In this document: positions 24,928-34,934 of the stretch, one piece after another | Layout: every line of letters starts with the position of its first letter | Position numbering within the stretch: position 1 is the first letter of the stretch | Assembly: GCA_913055695.1 (NCBI GenBank) | Contig: CAJXKF010000002.1 | Coordinates: 186,001-250,000, forward strand | Reading direction: 5' to 3' | Length of the DNA stretch: 64,000 bases | From: an uncultured Methylophaga sp. | GTDB lineage: Bacteria > Pseudomonadota > Gammaproteobacteria > Nitrosococcales > Methylophagaceae | Notes under the pieces: generated by a model | Database searches by the model: none | Seen by the model: only the letters and a program-made list of their open reading frames with translations | What the model was told of the DNA's origin: nothing | Made by a program: the position numbers and the translations under genes

Positions 24928-25584
24928 ATGACTGACAAAGCCCGACTAATCGCTTTTCTACTTTTCTTAGCCAGCCTGACATCATTACCAGTTCATGCCG
25001 AAGAGCCTGAAGCAATAATGGATGTGCCTCTGGCGATTGAGCTGTTCACCAGCGGCGGAATTGATGTTGAATCCTATCCCAACCAGTATGAAAAATTCGC
25101 CATGGATCTGGTGACCCAGCTCAATGCTTCTCATCTGAGTGAGCTCAAATCGCTGGCAGAGCAGGGTAATGTTCACGCCCAAACCATGATGGGGCTGATC
25201 TACAGTCTGCCCAATGAGGAAGGCGAGGGACGGGTGCTGTCGAATATGGTGATGATTCCATCGCCAAAAATGCAGAATTACGTTGAGAACTTTGAATTAC
25301 CGATCACAGACCTGGTTGAGAGAGATCCACAGCAATCCAGAACGTATCTGGAAGCAGCGGCAGCAGAAAAAAACACGCTGGCAGAAACCCTGCTGGCAGA
25401 AGCGATTATGCAGACAGAAGGGCAGCGGCCGGATTTTGAAAAATCCCGTGACTATTTCCATCGTGCTGCCTTGAAACAGCACCTGCGGGCACAGATAGGG
25501 CTGCTGCAGGTATCAGCGATTCTGGAAGAAGATGTGGATTCGGCCATCATGCGTCAGATCTTCAGCGAGATGACCGGTCAATAA
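24928..25584 (+). CDS. Secreted protein with Sel1-like repeats
   Basis: ATG 24928 begins a signal peptide (about residues 1-25, ending PVHAEE). The mature part (about 190 residues) has helical pairs in the Sel1 manner, e.g. LKSLAEQGNVHAQTMMGLIYS and SRDYFHRAALKQHLRAQIGLLQV. Such repeats usually mediate protein contacts. The family is not one I can name. The next gene converges with no spacing: stops meet at 25584/25585. Confidence 0.72.
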   Translation: MTDKARLIAFLLFLASLTSLPVHAEEPEAIMDVPLAIELFTSGGIDVESYPNQYEKFAMDLVTQLNASHLSELKSLAEQGNVHAQTMMGLIYSLPNEEGEGRVLSNMVMIPSPKMQNYVENFELPITDLVERDPQQSRTYLEAAAAEKNTLAETLLAEAIMQTEGQRPDFEKSRDYFHRAALKQHLRAQIGLLQVSAILEEDVDSAIMRQIFSEMTGQ

Positions 25585-26304
25585 TCACCAGTCGATGCGT
25601 TGACCCTGCCAGTCGAGAAAAGATAATTCGCCATCGGGCTCAAGCCGCTCAAGAATCTGAAGCAGTTGCTTGACCATAAAGGCCGGCTGAAACAATTTGT
25701 GCTCGGGAACCTGTTTACTGAAAGGCCTTGATAAAGGCGTATCTGTCGTACCGGGATGAAAAGCCAGTATTTTCACATTCGGCGCACGTCTGGCATATTC
25801 GATGGCAGCGGATTTGAGCAACATATTCAAGGCCGCTTTACTGGCCCGGTAGCTGTACCAGCCGCCCAGATGATTGTCTCCAATGCTGCCCACCCGGGCA
25901 CTGAATACTGCCACTTTACAAAGCGCGGACTGTCTCAGCAGGGGAACCAGGTGTTTGAGCCACAATAGTGGCGTGATGGCGTTAATCTGAAACACATGCC
26001 GGAGTGAGTCAGCATTTAAATCCTCCAGACGTTTTTCCGGCTGAACTGTATCGTCATGCAATACACCATGGCAGATAATTACCAGGCTGAAATGCCTGCC
26101 CTCATCACGAAATTGACTGATAAGCGCCGCGATTGAGGACTCAGAATAATCCGATTGATACCAGTGGATATTATTCAAATCAGCGGGGCGGCTGCCACGG
26201 CTGACAGCAACAATCTGTTCAGCCTGTTTTGTCAGAACAAGCTCATCAATAATCGCTCGGGCGATATGACTGTAGCCGCCGATAATGAGGAATGAATTCA
26301 CCAT
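25585..26304 (-). CDS. SDR-family oxidoreductase, atypical
   Basis: The 239-residue protein has a nucleotide-binding motif IIGGYSHIARAI (a variant of TGxxxGIG), the VIICHGVL strand in place of NNAG, and a YRASK active site. This pattern is found in C-factor-like SDRs. The variant cofactor loop (GGYSHIA) is odd for a classical SDR. The substrate is unknown. It may share a transcript with the hypothetical gene upstream of it on the same strand. Confidence 0.82.
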   Translation of the reverse strand: MVNSFLIIGGYSHIARAIIDELVLTKQAEQIVAVSRGSRPADLNNIHWYQSDYSESSIAALISQFRDEGRHFSLVIICHGVLHDDTVQPEKRLEDLNADSLRHVFQINAITPLLWLKHLVPLLRQSALCKVAVFSARVGSIGDNHLGGWYSYRASKAALNMLLKSAAIEYARRAPNVKILAFHPGTTDTPLSRPFSKQVPEHKLFQPAFMVKQLLQILERLEPDGELSFLDWQGQRIDW

Positions 26305-26345
26305 TGGCCCATCGTCTGCCCAAAGCAGTGAAATTTATGTGGTCT

Positions 26346-26681
26346 TCACTCTGCGAAGCTGAATTTCCACTGTATATCCTTTGCTGGCATCATCTGGCTC
26401 ACACTCATCCGTATCATGCCGGTGGGGTCACTGGGCTGACCGATGACGACATAGCGACGACCGGACTCGGTAAAACCGATACCGCGGGCCGGGTCAAATT
26501 CCTGAATCGGACTGCTGTTTCTGAGTGTGAATGGCAGTAATTCATCGTCATCTTCAGCAGCTTTGAAGGGAGGCACTGTTTCCGGCCTTTGACGTAAGCC
26601 CACGAAGATTTCCTGCTCACTGGGCAAGACCAGAATATTCCAGTGATAGAGCGTCATCACTGCTTCAGCTTTATTATCCAT
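26346..26681 (-). CDS. Hypothetical protein, 111 residues
   Basis: The protein has no signal peptide or membrane segment. It is likely beta-rich and cytosolic, with an acidic middle (AAEDDDELL). It contains a RYVVIGQPSD stretch and no Cys. A second start eight residues in (MTLYHW) is also possible. I do not recognise the family. It lies 41 bases before the SDR and 41 bases after the HD-GYP gene on the same strand. Confidence 0.6.
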   Translation of the reverse strand: MDNKAEAVMTLYHWNILVLPSEQEIFVGLRQRPETVPPFKAAEDDDELLPFTLRNSSPIQEFDPARGIGFTESGRRYVVIGQPSDPTGMIRMSVSQMMPAKDIQWKFSFAE

Positions 26682-26722
26682 CGGGGTTCCGTTTGTCGTC
26701 TTTTTGTCGTGCCGGCATTTGA

Positions 26723-27745
26723 TTATTCAGCATAGGTTTTCTGAATCGAGAGGATATCATCCCGCTGATTGAGAAAAGTCTCAACCAGTTCAGGCTGGAA
26801 ATGTCTGCCTGCTTCCGACTGCAGGTAGCTGAAGGCATCATCGATGTGCCAGGCTTGCTTATAGGGACGCGCAGTGGTCAGCGCATCAAACACATCTGCA
26901 ATGGCGACAATGCGGGCACTAAGCGGAATGGCTTCCCCCTTGAGCTGCTCAGGATAACCCGAGCCGTCCCATTTCTCATGATGGTACATTGCAATTTCGC
27001 GTGCCATTTTCAGTAAAGGTGAGTCATGAATGCCGATAATATCGGCACCGATAACAGGGTGCCGTTTCATGATATCCCATTCATCTGCTGTCAATTTGCC
27101 GGTTTTCAGCAAGATGTGATCGGGAATACCGATTTTGCCAATGTCATGCATCGGCGCTGCCGAGTAGATCAGTTCAACCCAATCCTGATTTGCGCCAGCA
27201 GCCTTGGCCAGCAGACGGCTGAAGTGACTCATTCTTATCACATGCATGCCGGTTTCATTATCTTTGAATTCTGCAGCACGGCCCAGATTACGGATGATCT
27301 GCAGACGGGTTTCTTCCAGTTCCCGGGTACGGAGCTGGGCGATCATCCGAAATTCCTGACTCTGTCGATACAGGGCGAGCTGTGTCTTAATCCTGGCTTT
27401 AACGACGGGGGGACTCACCGGCTTGGTGATGAAATCTACAGCACCGGCATTGAAAGCCAGCTCTTCAGCATCAGCTTCGTTTCTGACCGTCACGAAGATG
27501 ATTGGAATATTGGAGGTGAGCGGGTTGTTTTTCAGCTCTCTGCAGACGGCATAGCCATCCATATCGGGCATCATCACATCCAGCAGAATGATATCCGGTT
27601 TAGGGTGATTGGCTGCAATTTTGATTGCCCTGCGACCTGACAATGCCGCCGTGATTTCATAATCCTGCTCGAGACTGTTTTTTATAAGGTCAATGCAGTC
27701 CGGCTGATCATCGACGATAAGTACAGTCTGCTTCTGGTTCATCAC
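26723..27745 (-). CDS. Response regulator with HD-GYP phosphodiesterase domain
   Basis: The 340-residue protein has a receiver (residues 5-125, phosphorylation Asp in [10 protein letters not shown], Lys in FITKPV) and an HD-GYP domain (about 145-335). Metal and catalytic motifs are intact: [40 protein letters not shown]. It should hydrolyse c-di-GMP when phosphorylated. It begins inside the end of the kinase gene (ATGA overlap), so the two are translationally coupled and the kinase is the probable partner. Confidence 0.95.
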   Translation of the reverse strand: MMNQKQTVLIVDDQPDCIDLIKNSLEQDYEITAALSGRRAIKIAANHPKPDIILLDVMMPDMDGYAVCRELKNNPLTSNIPIIFVTVRNEADAEELAFNAGAVDFITKPVSPPVVKARIKTQLALYRQSQEFRMIAQLRTRELEETRLQIIRNLGRAAEFKDNETGMHVIRMSHFSRLLAKAAGANQDWVELIYSAAPMHDIGKIGIPDHILLKTGKLTADEWDIMKRHPVIGADIIGIHDSPLLKMAREIAMYHHEKWDGSGYPEQLKGEAIPLSARIVAIADVFDALTTARPYKQAWHIDDAFSYLQSEAGRHFQPELVETFLNQRDDILSIQKTYAE

Positions 27746-30700
27746 TGGTCCCTGCGATATTGTTGATAGAGGTTTCTGAAAATGTTTTCGGCCGACTCGA
27801 AATCATAACGATGGATAGCCTCCTGCAGCTCCTTAAGCTCAGAATTATCCAGCGCAGCTACTTGCTGCGTGAGCAGACGGGCAACGAGGTTTTCGGCTTT
27901 TGTATTGTTGCTTTGAATTGTTTGCTTCAATTGATGCAGCAGGTTATTGATATCCTCAGTGGGTGACCGAGTGACCCTATCTGTAGCTGGCTGCAGCGGG
28001 ATTGAACTGGAACTGGCCAGATTTATTTCTAACAGCAGCTGCTCGATGGCCTTGAACAGTCTGGCTGCGGTGGCGTTTATCTCTTGCTGTCTTTTATCTG
28101 TCTGTTTCAGAAGCATTTCAAGGCTTTTGGCCTGGGTACTGATGGCATTGGCACCCAGCGAGTTGGCTGCGCCACGGAGTGAGTGTAAATGACGGGCAAG
28201 CTCATCTTCTGCGTTATCTTCGAGAAGCTGGGATAGTCGCTCAGTGATATGCATATACACATCAGCGAACTTGAGCAGCAACTTATGAAACAGGGCCTGA
28301 TTATGATTAGCAATCGACAGGCCTTTCTCTACATCCAGAGACTGTAATTTATCCAGGTTGAGTGGGGCAGTATTTGTGCTCGAATCATTTTTTGACGCAG
28401 TTAGACCAGACTGATTATCAAGGCCAGCAGGCACAGTCAGCCATTTATCAAGCACAAAAAATAACTCATCCACATTGATGGGTTTTCCGATGTGATCATT
28501 CATCCCGGCCCGTAACGCAGCCTCCCGGTCGCCGGCCATGGTATTCGCGGTCAGTGCGATAATGGGCAGGTGAACCTGTCCCAGCTGGTGCCTGATGTGA
28601 CGGGTTGCATCATAGCCGTTCATGACCGGTAACTGGCAATCCATCAGAACGATGTCAAACTGCTGTTTTTGAATCGCCTCGATGGCTTCTTGCCCGGTGG
28701 TGGCGGAAGATACTACGGCATTACCTTCCAGTAGCAGCTCTTCGGCCAGTTCGCGGTTGATTTCATTATCTTCAACCAGAAGGACTTTCTTGCCTTCTAT
28801 ATGGCGGATATTGTGTCCGGCTGAGGCAGGCTGTGTAGTCATGGCCTGACCATAGAAGCGGTTCAGCAGGTCAAATACCGAGCTGGCGGTGATGGGTTTG
28901 GATAACATGTGATACTGTCCGCTCTGGCTATGTTGTATTGATAAATAATCACTCTCATAGGCTGTCAGCAATATGATATGTGCCGGTGAAATATGAGATT
29001 CAATATCGTCAATAGCCGCAGCCAGATTGAGGCCGGTCATGTCAGACAATAACCAGTCGATGAAGATGAAATCGAATGGCTGTGCTGTGATGCGACTCAG
29101 CGCAACTTCAGCACTGTTGACAATGTCCACCTCGATACCGAGTGATTCAAGTAGTTTCGGCAGGGTCTGGATACTGGCAGTCTGGCTTTCTACTATGAGA
29201 GCGCGTTTGTTTTCAACGGCTTCACGGGTTTCAGTATCCAGCCAGTTGATCACCTTGTGCTGTGATGCAATTTCAAAGGGCAATGTCACGGTGAAAACCG
29301 TGCCCTGGTCTTTCTGGCTCTGCACCTCGATATGGCCGTCCATCAATTGGGTCAGGCGTTTGCAGATTGACAGGCCAAGACCGGTGCCACCGAATTGGCG
29401 GGTCATTGAGTTATCAGCCTGGGTAAAAGCTTCGAACAGGGCAGGTAACAGGTCTTCCTGTATGCCGATACCGGTATCTGAGACTTTGAACTCGAAGGTC
29501 CCTTTAGTTGCGTCTTTATCCAGCAAACGCAGACTGAGAATGACTTCACCGTCATGGGTGAACTTGATGGCATTGTTGATCAGGTTGAGCAGAATCTGGT
29601 GCAATCTGATTGAATCACCTACCAGAGAGTCAGGTAAATCAAGCGGACAGTCGATAACCAGCTCCAGCCCTTTTTCCTGAGCAGGGAAGGCAAACTGTCC
29701 TACCAGGTCGCTCAATACTTGATTGAGAGAAAAAGCTTCATTGACCAGCTCCAGTTTATTGGCTTCGATTTTGGAAAAGTCGAGAATATCGTTGATAACC
29801 GTTAACAGGTTTTTTGAAGAAGCATTGATACGCTCGATAAAATGGCGTTGCTTCTCATCCAGCTTGGTATTGAGGGCGAGATAACTCATACCGATAATAG
29901 CATTCATCGGTGTTCTCACTTCGTGAGACATGTTGGCGAGAAATTCCGATTTGGCTGAGGTGGCGCTCTCTGCGCGCTGTTTGGCCTGCTCCAGTTCGCG
30001 CTGAATCTCTTTCTGTCTGCCGATGTCGACAAACCAGCAGAAAATCAGATCCTCACCATGATAGCGGCGTTTAAAGAAGTGGCTGATCAGTGAGAGAGGA
30101 CCACTTTTTTCCTGCGGCACCTGCATTTCCAGCTCCATGATGGCATTGTGTTGCTGCAGTTTGCTCTTGATAGTCTCAGCCTGTTCTGTATCACAGAAAA
30201 TTGCTTCAAATGGCTCGCCGACATCGACTCCCACCATGCCGGTCATTTTCTGATTGACATAGCTGAACAGCCCATTTCTGACGACACCAACGGCAACCGG
30301 GCTGGTTTCCATGACATTGATAAGCTGCTGGCGCTCTTCCTCCAGTGCCTGTTCAATCGCTTTACGATCGCTGACGTCTCGTACCGAACCGGTGATAATC
30401 AGGCCGCTCGATGTTTGTATCGGACTCAGGTTTACTTCGACAGGAAACTCTCTGCCTGTCTTGGTTTGCGCCATAATGACATCGCCATAGTGAGAGCGCA
30501 TCGGCCTGATTTGCGGGTCTTTCAGGTATTCGGTGCGGTAACTGTCAAGAATGTCATGAAAACGCTCAGGTATAAGCAGTTCAATCGGCTGGCCGACTAA
30601 TTCCGACTGGCTGTAACCGAAGATATGTTCAATCATTTTATTGACGATAACGATGCGACTCTCTTCATCGATAGCAATGATGGGGTCCGGCGCTGACTGC

Positions 30701-31371
30701 AACAGATGGCGCATCTGCATCTCTTTTTCTTCCACTTTACTTTGTGCAAGTCGTCTGCGGATCTCGTCCTTGATGACTCTATAAATACTGAAAAGCAGTG
30801 CCAGCACAATCAAAGTCGATAAAGACAGAATAATCAGTCTTAACTGCGTGGTGCGCTCAATGATTTGTTCGAGTTCACGACGGATCAGCTCATCGATGAG
30901 ATCTGCCTGCCTGAACAACTCGTATTCCTCGATACGGAGTCTGGCCTGATTGCCTGAGTGGGCCTGATTATGTATCTGATTTAACTGCTTGATCAGTGCA
31001 TTCAGTTTGCTTTCGAAATGGGCCGAGTTCTGCGCTTTCGGAAATAGGGAGAGGGCACTCTGGTAAGACTTCAGTGCCTGTTTAATCAGAATATTACCCT
31101 GTCTGGCATCAAAACCGCTGATGCCATCACTATCCAGTGAATAATGTAAAAGTCCGTCATATAAATCTTCCTGAGCACGGCCCAGCTCCATCATGATGGT
31201 TTTAGCGCGGTTGATGGTGGCTTCCTGACCACGAAGCAGGGCGATATTGGAGATAATCACCAGCAGCATCAGTAATAGAGCAAAACTGAGCCAGGGCTGA
31301 CGGAAAATCAAAAACTGCAGATGCTCTCTCATCGAAGACAAACCTCGTCGCATTCGATCTTTGGCGGTCAC
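27742..31371 (-). CDS. Hybrid histidine kinase, multi-domain
   Basis: The 1209-residue kinase has two membrane helices (about 23-43 and 178-198) around a helical periplasmic sensor, then two PAS domains ([17 protein letters not shown]; a second around [12 protein letters not shown]), a HisKA with the phosphorylated His in [11 protein letters not shown], an HATPase with N and G boxes ([21 protein letters not shown]), two receivers (a first with IFIDWLLSD, a second with [12 protein letters not shown]) and a C-terminal Hpt ([15 protein letters not shown]). This is a full phosphorelay chain. It overlaps the solute-binding protein gene upstream and the HD-GYP gene downstream by four bases each. 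Confidence 0.95.
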   Translation of the reverse strand: MTAKDRMRRGLSSMREHLQFLIFRQPWLSFALLLMLLVIISNIALLRGQEATINRAKTIMMELGRAQEDLYDGLLHYSLDSDGISGFDARQGNILIKQALKSYQSALSLFPKAQNSAHFESKLNALIKQLNQIHNQAHSGNQARLRIEEYELFRQADLIDELIRRELEQIIERTTQLRLIILSLSTLIVLALLFSIYRVIKDEIRRRLAQSKVEEKEMQMRHLLQSAPDPIIAIDEESRIVIVNKMIEHIFGYSQSELVGQPIELLIPERFHDILDSYRTEYLKDPQIRPMRSHYGDVIMAQTKTGREFPVEVNLSPIQTSSGLIITGSVRDVSDRKAIEQALEEERQQLINVMETSPVAVGVVRNGLFSYVNQKMTGMVGVDVGEPFEAIFCDTEQAETIKSKLQQHNAIMELEMQVPQEKSGPLSLISHFFKRRYHGEDLIFCWFVDIGRQKEIQRELEQAKQRAESATSAKSEFLANMSHEVRTPMNAIIGMSYLALNTKLDEKQRHFIERINASSKNLLTVINDILDFSKIEANKLELVNEAFSLNQVLSDLVGQFAFPAQEKGLELVIDCPLDLPDSLVGDSIRLHQILLNLINNAIKFTHDGEVILSLRLLDKDATKGTFEFKVSDTGIGIQEDLLPALFEAFTQADNSMTRQFGGTGLGLSICKRLTQLMDGHIEVQSQKDQGTVFTVTLPFEIASQHKVINWLDTETREAVENKRALIVESQTASIQTLPKLLESLGIEVDIVNSAEVALSRITAQPFDFIFIDWLLSDMTGLNLAAAIDDIESHISPAHIILLTAYESDYLSIQHSQSGQYHMLSKPITASSVFDLLNRFYGQAMTTQPASAGHNIRHIEGKKVLLVEDNEINRELAEELLLEGNAVVSSATTGQEAIEAIQKQQFDIVLMDCQLPVMNGYDATRHIRHQLGQVHLPIIALTANTMAGDREAALRAGMNDHIGKPINVDELFFVLDKWLTVPAGLDNQSGLTASKNDSSTNTAPLNLDKLQSLDVEKGLSIANHNQALFHKLLLKFADVYMHITERLSQLLEDNAEDELARHLHSLRGAANSLGANAISTQAKSLEMLLKQTDKRQQEINATAARLFKAIEQLLLEINLASSSSIPLQPATDRVTRSPTEDINNLLHQLKQTIQSNNTKAENLVARLLTQQVAALDNSELKELQEAIHRYDFESAENIFRNLYQQYRRDQ

Positions 31372-32165
31372 GGCAGGTTGTCCTGACTGAAGCCGAAACG
31401 GGAAATTAACTGAATGTGTTCATCACTTCCCAGCCAGTGTTTGGAGGCCTCATTCCATTGTTTGAGCAGTTCGTCTTCGCGGTTAAACACGAAACCGATG
31501 TTGAGTTGCTTAAACTGCCCAATCAACTGCGATTCAGGGACAATGTCATAATTCTGCTGCTGCCGGCGCTGTATGGCTTCAAGTGACGGTTTGCTCAGAT
31601 ATAGCCCATCACTGAGTCCTGTTTGCAGGGCTTCCAGCCCCGTTTTAGGATGGGGCACTTTCAGCGCTGTCAGATTGTGGCTGCTGCTGGTGGATTCCAG
31701 TCGTTCGGCTTCAACACTGCCAGCTTGAACCGCGATAGTAGTGGCAGGTTTATTGTCTATGTTCCCGTTCGCTGATGAAGAAGCACGTCTGAGCATAATC
31801 GCGGAGTCCGCTTCAAGAAAGGGCAGCGAGAAATCGAAGTGTTTTTCACGCTCCGGGGTCTGGTACATACCTGAACCGATAACATCAATATGACCTTGGC
31901 GGAGGCTAGTCAGCAATTTATCAAAGCGAAGCTGAACCCACTCGATGTTGTCTGTGTGCAGTTGCTTAGCTATTTTTGCTGCTGACTCGATAGAAGCGCC
32001 GGTTAATTCACCCTGTTGATTGATATAGGCATAGGGTCGTTCAATAGCGTAGCCGATACGTAGCGCTGAATCAGTTTGAGGCCTTGTGTCCGGGAATGAG
32101 ATAAGAACAGCTGCGAGAGTAGCCACTGCTGCCAGTGCCAGCAGAGTTACTTTATGTTCAGCCAT
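31368..32165 (-). CDS. Periplasmic solute-binding protein, family 3 (sensor partner of the kinase)
   Basis: The 265-residue protein has an N-terminal signal anchor (residues 6-25) and an SBP_bac_3 fold, with the [28 protein letters not shown] motif and a later [24 protein letters not shown]. Such domains bind amino acids or similar ligands. No ABC permease is adjacent; instead it overlaps a hybrid kinase gene by four bases, so it probably serves as a ligand sensor for that kinase. Direct repeats of TGATACTT lie upstream. Confidence 0.85.
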   Translation of the reverse strand: MAEHKVTLLALAAVATLAAVLISFPDTRPQTDSALRIGYAIERPYAYINQQGELTGASIESAAKIAKQLHTDNIEWVQLRFDKLLTSLRQGHIDVIGSGMYQTPEREKHFDFSLPFLEADSAIMLRRASSSANGNIDNKPATTIAVQAGSVEAERLESTSSSHNLTALKVPHPKTGLEALQTGLSDGLYLSKPSLEAIQRRQQQNYDIVPESQLIGQFKQLNIGFVFNREDELLKQWNEASKHWLGSDEHIQLISRFGFSQDNLP

Positions 32166-32231
32166 AATTCGTTTGCCTCTCGAATGATGCTGATAATTCC
32201 ACCCTATACCCTGATAAATGGGATGACAAAT

Positions 32232-32265
32232 TAATACCTCATATAATGATACCTAAATGATACTT
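32232..32265. promoter_or_regulatory. Direct repeats of a TGATACTT-like box in the divergent promoter
   Basis: TAATACCT (32232), TGATACCT (32247) and TGATACTT (32258) lie in one orientation, with starts 15 and 11 bases apart. They are between the divergent solute-binding protein gene and MerR-REC gene. The same box recurs downstream of the MerR-REC gene, so they are candidate binding sites for it. Confidence 0.6.
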
Positions 32266-32326
32266 GCCTGGGCTCGCGTTGTAAAATATCATTTCCTAAT
32301 AAAAATAATGAAAGGCTTCTACGCAG

Positions 32327-32920
32327 ATGGAGACAAATTTTTACACTACCAAACAGATTGCAGATCTGTTTGACGTCACGATTCGCACAGTGCAGATGTG
32401 GGGTGACAGAGGCATTATCAGTGTCATTAGAACTGATGGCGGTCACCGCCGTATTGCCGAGAGTGAGATAGAGAAGATACAGCGTTACCTGGGACTGAAA
32501 ACCAACGCTGATGGCAGCAGTACTGTGTCTGCCCAGAAACAGGATGGTCTTAAAATCCTGCTGGTGGAAGACGATGAATACATGCTCAGCCTGTATGAAG
32601 AAGCCATCAACTCATGGCAGGAGCCTGCAACTTCGGTTGTCACCGCAAACGATGGTTATCAGGCTCTGATCGAAATCGGCAAGCATGACTTTGATCTCAT
32701 TGTCGCCGATATCATGATGCCGAATATTGATGGTGCAAAAATGATCGAGATAATTCGTCGCAACCAGGGGGAAAAATCCCCGACTATTGCCATCGTTACC
32801 AGTCTCGAAAAAGCTCAACTTTATCAACAATATGCTATACCTAAAGACATTGAAGTTTTTGAAAAGCCGGTGTCTTTCGCCCAGTTACATCGTTTAGCTT
32901 TATCCTTATCTAATAAATAA
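32327..32920 (+). CDS. MerR-type HTH fused to a response-regulator receiver
   Basis: The 197-residue protein joins an N-terminal MerR-like HTH (residues 6-50, TTKQIADLFDVTIRTVQMWGDRGI ... GGHRRIAESEIEKI) to a C-terminal REC domain (about 75-195). The receiver has the acidic pair VEDDEY, the phosphorylation Asp in IVADIMMPN and a Lys in FEKPVSF. Ordinary MerR proteins carry an effector-binding domain instead. It lies between a histidine-kinase operon and a chemosensory operon, and TGATACTT boxes flank it on both sides, so it is a likely phosphorylation-controlled transcription factor for both. Confidence 0.9.
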   Translation: METNFYTTKQIADLFDVTIRTVQMWGDRGIISVIRTDGGHRRIAESEIEKIQRYLGLKTNADGSSTVSAQKQDGLKILLVEDDEYMLSLYEEAINSWQEPATSVVTANDGYQALIEIGKHDFDLIVADIMMPNIDGAKMIEIIRRNQGEKSPTIAIVTSLEKAQLYQQYAIPKDIEVFEKPVSFAQLHRLALSLSNK

Positions 32921-32950
32921 GCTGAACTGCCTGTTTAATATCACTTTAAA

Positions 32951-32996
32951 TGATACTTATAGCGTTGCATTGCCGCTAATATCAAAATAAGTATCA
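32951..32996. promoter_or_regulatory. Inverted pair of TGATACTT boxes (first pair, upstream of the chemosensory operon)
   Basis: TGATACTTAT at 32951-32960 and its exact complement ATAAGTATCA at 32987-32996 form 10-bp arms 26 bases apart. They follow the MerR-REC gene, within 115 bases of the next gene. Confidence 0.65.
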
Positions 32997-33021
32997 AAAA
33001 TGTTGATCTGCTCACAGTTTA

Positions 33022-33047
33022 GTGATACTTTTCCGTATAAGTATCAC
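33022..33047. promoter_or_regulatory. Perfect 9-bp palindrome of TGATACTT boxes (second pair)
   Basis: GTGATACTT, an eight-base spacer, and AAGTATCAC form a perfect inverted repeat just 16 bases before the start of the MCP-like gene. With the first pair it gives four copies of the box in this intergenic region. A bound regulator here would act on or near the promoter or leader. Confidence 0.7.
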
Positions 33048-33063
33048 TATTTCGGAAACAGGC

Positions 33064-34239
33064 ATGCAGTTACCAATCTCCCTCCTGCGGCAATTACCAG
33101 ATAATCTTGCTGGCAAAGCCCTCCTTGTTACTGCCGTTCCGACGGTCACAGCCCTGTTCTGGATGTTGCTGAATCCAACAGTCATATCATTTATTGCCGC
33201 GCTGGTTTTATTGATTTTCAGTGTTTACAGCCTGAAATTACTGCTGCAGGGCATTAATACTGCTATTAACAATGTCCGTGAAGAGCTGGATGCCCAAAAG
33301 GGGCAGGAGCTGGAAATAGCTAAATCGTCACTGCGTTCTCAATTGACCGATATCGTCAGAGAGTCAGCACCTATATGGGCAAAGAACATAGATACTGCCG
33401 AGCAGCTGACATCCTCTTCCATTACTGAATTATCTGAACAGTTCAACCGCCTTAATAATCAACTTTCCTTTGTGCTCAGAGCACAGAATCAGGAGGGGCA
33501 GGGCAACGTCCTGGAAACACTCAATCATGGCCATCACAAACTGAATAAGGCAACCAGTGAGTTGCGCGATGCTTATACCAGTCGTGAACAGGTGCTGTCG
33601 CAAATCAGCGAGATGGAAAAATTCATCGAAGAACTGCAGTCCTTGTCCGGCATCGTTATTTCCATTGCCGAAAAAACCAATCTGCTGTCATTGAATGCTT
33701 CAATTGAAGCGGCCCGCGTCGGTGAGCACGGACGGGGCTTTGCTGTTGTCGCCAATGAAGTCAGAGAGTTGTCGTCACAGTCCCGTCAAATGGCAGGCCA
33801 GATGGTGGACAAAATCGACAAAATCAATAACGCCATCAGCACCACTTCTGAGAGTGCGCGTGGGTTGATGGCAAGTGAAGCACAGTTGCTGACCGATACT
33901 CAGAACCAGGTTGATGATGTCATTAATGATTTCCAGCAGATAAGCACGCAACTCAGTGATTCCAAATCGGATCTTGAGCAGCAGGTCGGCGAGATCCAGT
34001 TGGAATTGAACAAGGTCATTGTGTCTTTACAGTTTCAGGATCGCATCAGTCAGATCCTGAGTCAGGTGAGCAGCAATATCTGCAAGCTGGAGAATGGTTT
34101 GCAAGATGCTGACAGCAAGCTCGATGCACAGCAGTGGATGGAAGAAATGAAGTCGACCTACAGCATGATCGAGCAGTATCAGAATCACGATGAAGCTTAT
34201 TCAGAAGAAGATTCATCAGACAACGTCACTTTTTTCTGA
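33064..34239 (+). CDS. MCP-like signalling protein without a ligand-binding domain
   Basis: The 391-residue protein starts at ATG 33064 (GGAAACAGGC upstream). Two membrane segments (about residues 20-60) are joined by a very short loop, so there is no periplasmic domain. A long helical cytoplasmic hairpin follows, with the receptor tip [36 protein letters not shown]. No HAMP is obvious. A C-terminal [11 protein letters not shown] segment is present. It may sense a cytoplasmic or membrane signal, or couple other receptors to the kinase. It heads the che operon. Confidence 0.85.
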   Translation: MQLPISLLRQLPDNLAGKALLVTAVPTVTALFWMLLNPTVISFIAALVLLIFSVYSLKLLLQGINTAINNVREELDAQKGQELEIAKSSLRSQLTDIVRESAPIWAKNIDTAEQLTSSSITELSEQFNRLNNQLSFVLRAQNQEGQGNVLETLNHGHHKLNKATSELRDAYTSREQVLSQISEMEKFIEELQSLSGIVISIAEKTNLLSLNASIEAARVGEHGRGFAVVANEVRELSSQSRQMAGQMVDKIDKINNAISTTSESARGLMASEAQLLTDTQNQVDDVINDFQQISTQLSDSKSDLEQQVGEIQLELNKVIVSLQFQDRISQILSQVSSNICKLENGLQDADSKLDAQQWMEEMKSTYSMIEQYQNHDEAYSEEDSSDNVTFF

Positions 34240-34251
34240 GGTAAGAAGAAT

Positions 34252-34620
34252 ATGAGTAAAACGATTTTAGTCGTGGATGATTCGGCATCCATGCGCCAGG
34301 TTATCTCAGGCACGCTGGAGTCAGCAGGCTACCAGACCAAAGTCGCGGTGGACGGCGTTGATGCCCTGAGCAAGCTTGATGGCGAGCGCTTTGCATTGAT
34401 TATCAGCGATGTGAATATGCCCAATATGGACGGCATTTCACTGATCAAAGCGGTCAAGCAGCGGCCTGATACCAAGTTCACGCCGATTGTCATGCTGACT
34501 ACTGAAACCATGGCTGAGAAAAAAGAAGAGGGCAGGCAGGCCGGTGCTAAAGCCTGGATTGTCAAACCATTCCAGCCGAATCAAATCCTGGATGTCGTCA
34601 GCAAGTTAGTGACCTTATGA
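34252..34620 (+). CDS. cheY: CheY-like response regulator
   Basis: The 122-residue protein is a single receiver. It has the acidic pair in VVDDSAS, phosphorylation Asp in IISDVNMPN, Thr in MLTTET and Lys in WIVKPFQP, as in CheY. In this operon it is the likely output of CheA. It overlaps the STAS gene by four bases. Confidence 0.92.
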   Translation: MSKTILVVDDSASMRQVISGTLESAGYQTKVAVDGVDALSKLDGERFALIISDVNMPNMDGISLIKAVKQRPDTKFTPIVMLTTETMAEKKEEGRQAGAKAWIVKPFQPNQILDVVSKLVTL

Positions 34621-34934
34621 ATATGGTTAATGTCACTGTCAGCACGGAGCAGGATCGCACACTGGCAATATTCGACGGCGAGCTGACTATCTATGCGATG
34701 GAGAGCCTCTCCCCGATTTTGCCGGAGTTAGCGCAGAGCGAAGGTTTATTAACCGTCGATTTAAGTGCGGTCAGCGAGCTGGATGGCAGCGGCTTTCAGT
34801 TTCTGCAAATCCTGATTCGTCATCGTCGCGCTCATTCAGCCCGGACAGAAATCATTGCCGGGGATGCTGTGCACACTCGATTGTATGGACTTGGACTCGC
34901 TGAGGCCATCAGTAATCAACAGGAGGTGGCTTAA
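34617..34934 (+). CDS. STAS-domain protein (anti-sigma antagonist type)
   Basis: The 105-residue protein is a single STAS domain, with LTVDLSAVSELDGSGFQFLQIL as the core; the Ser of DGSG is the phosphorylated site in SpoIIAA-like proteins. Its presence in a che operon suggests it contacts the regulators or CheA. It overlaps cheY and meets cheA (1-base overlap). Confidence 0.9.
   Translation: MNMVNVTVSTEQDRTLAIFDGELTIYAMESLSPILPELAQSEGLLTVDLSAVSELDGSGFQFLQILIRHRRAHSARTEIIAGDAVHTRLYGLGLAEAISNQQEVA

Noticed and set aside
30148-30600. 150-codon plus-strand frame inside the hybrid kinase
   Set aside because: Antisense shadow of the PAS region of the kinase.
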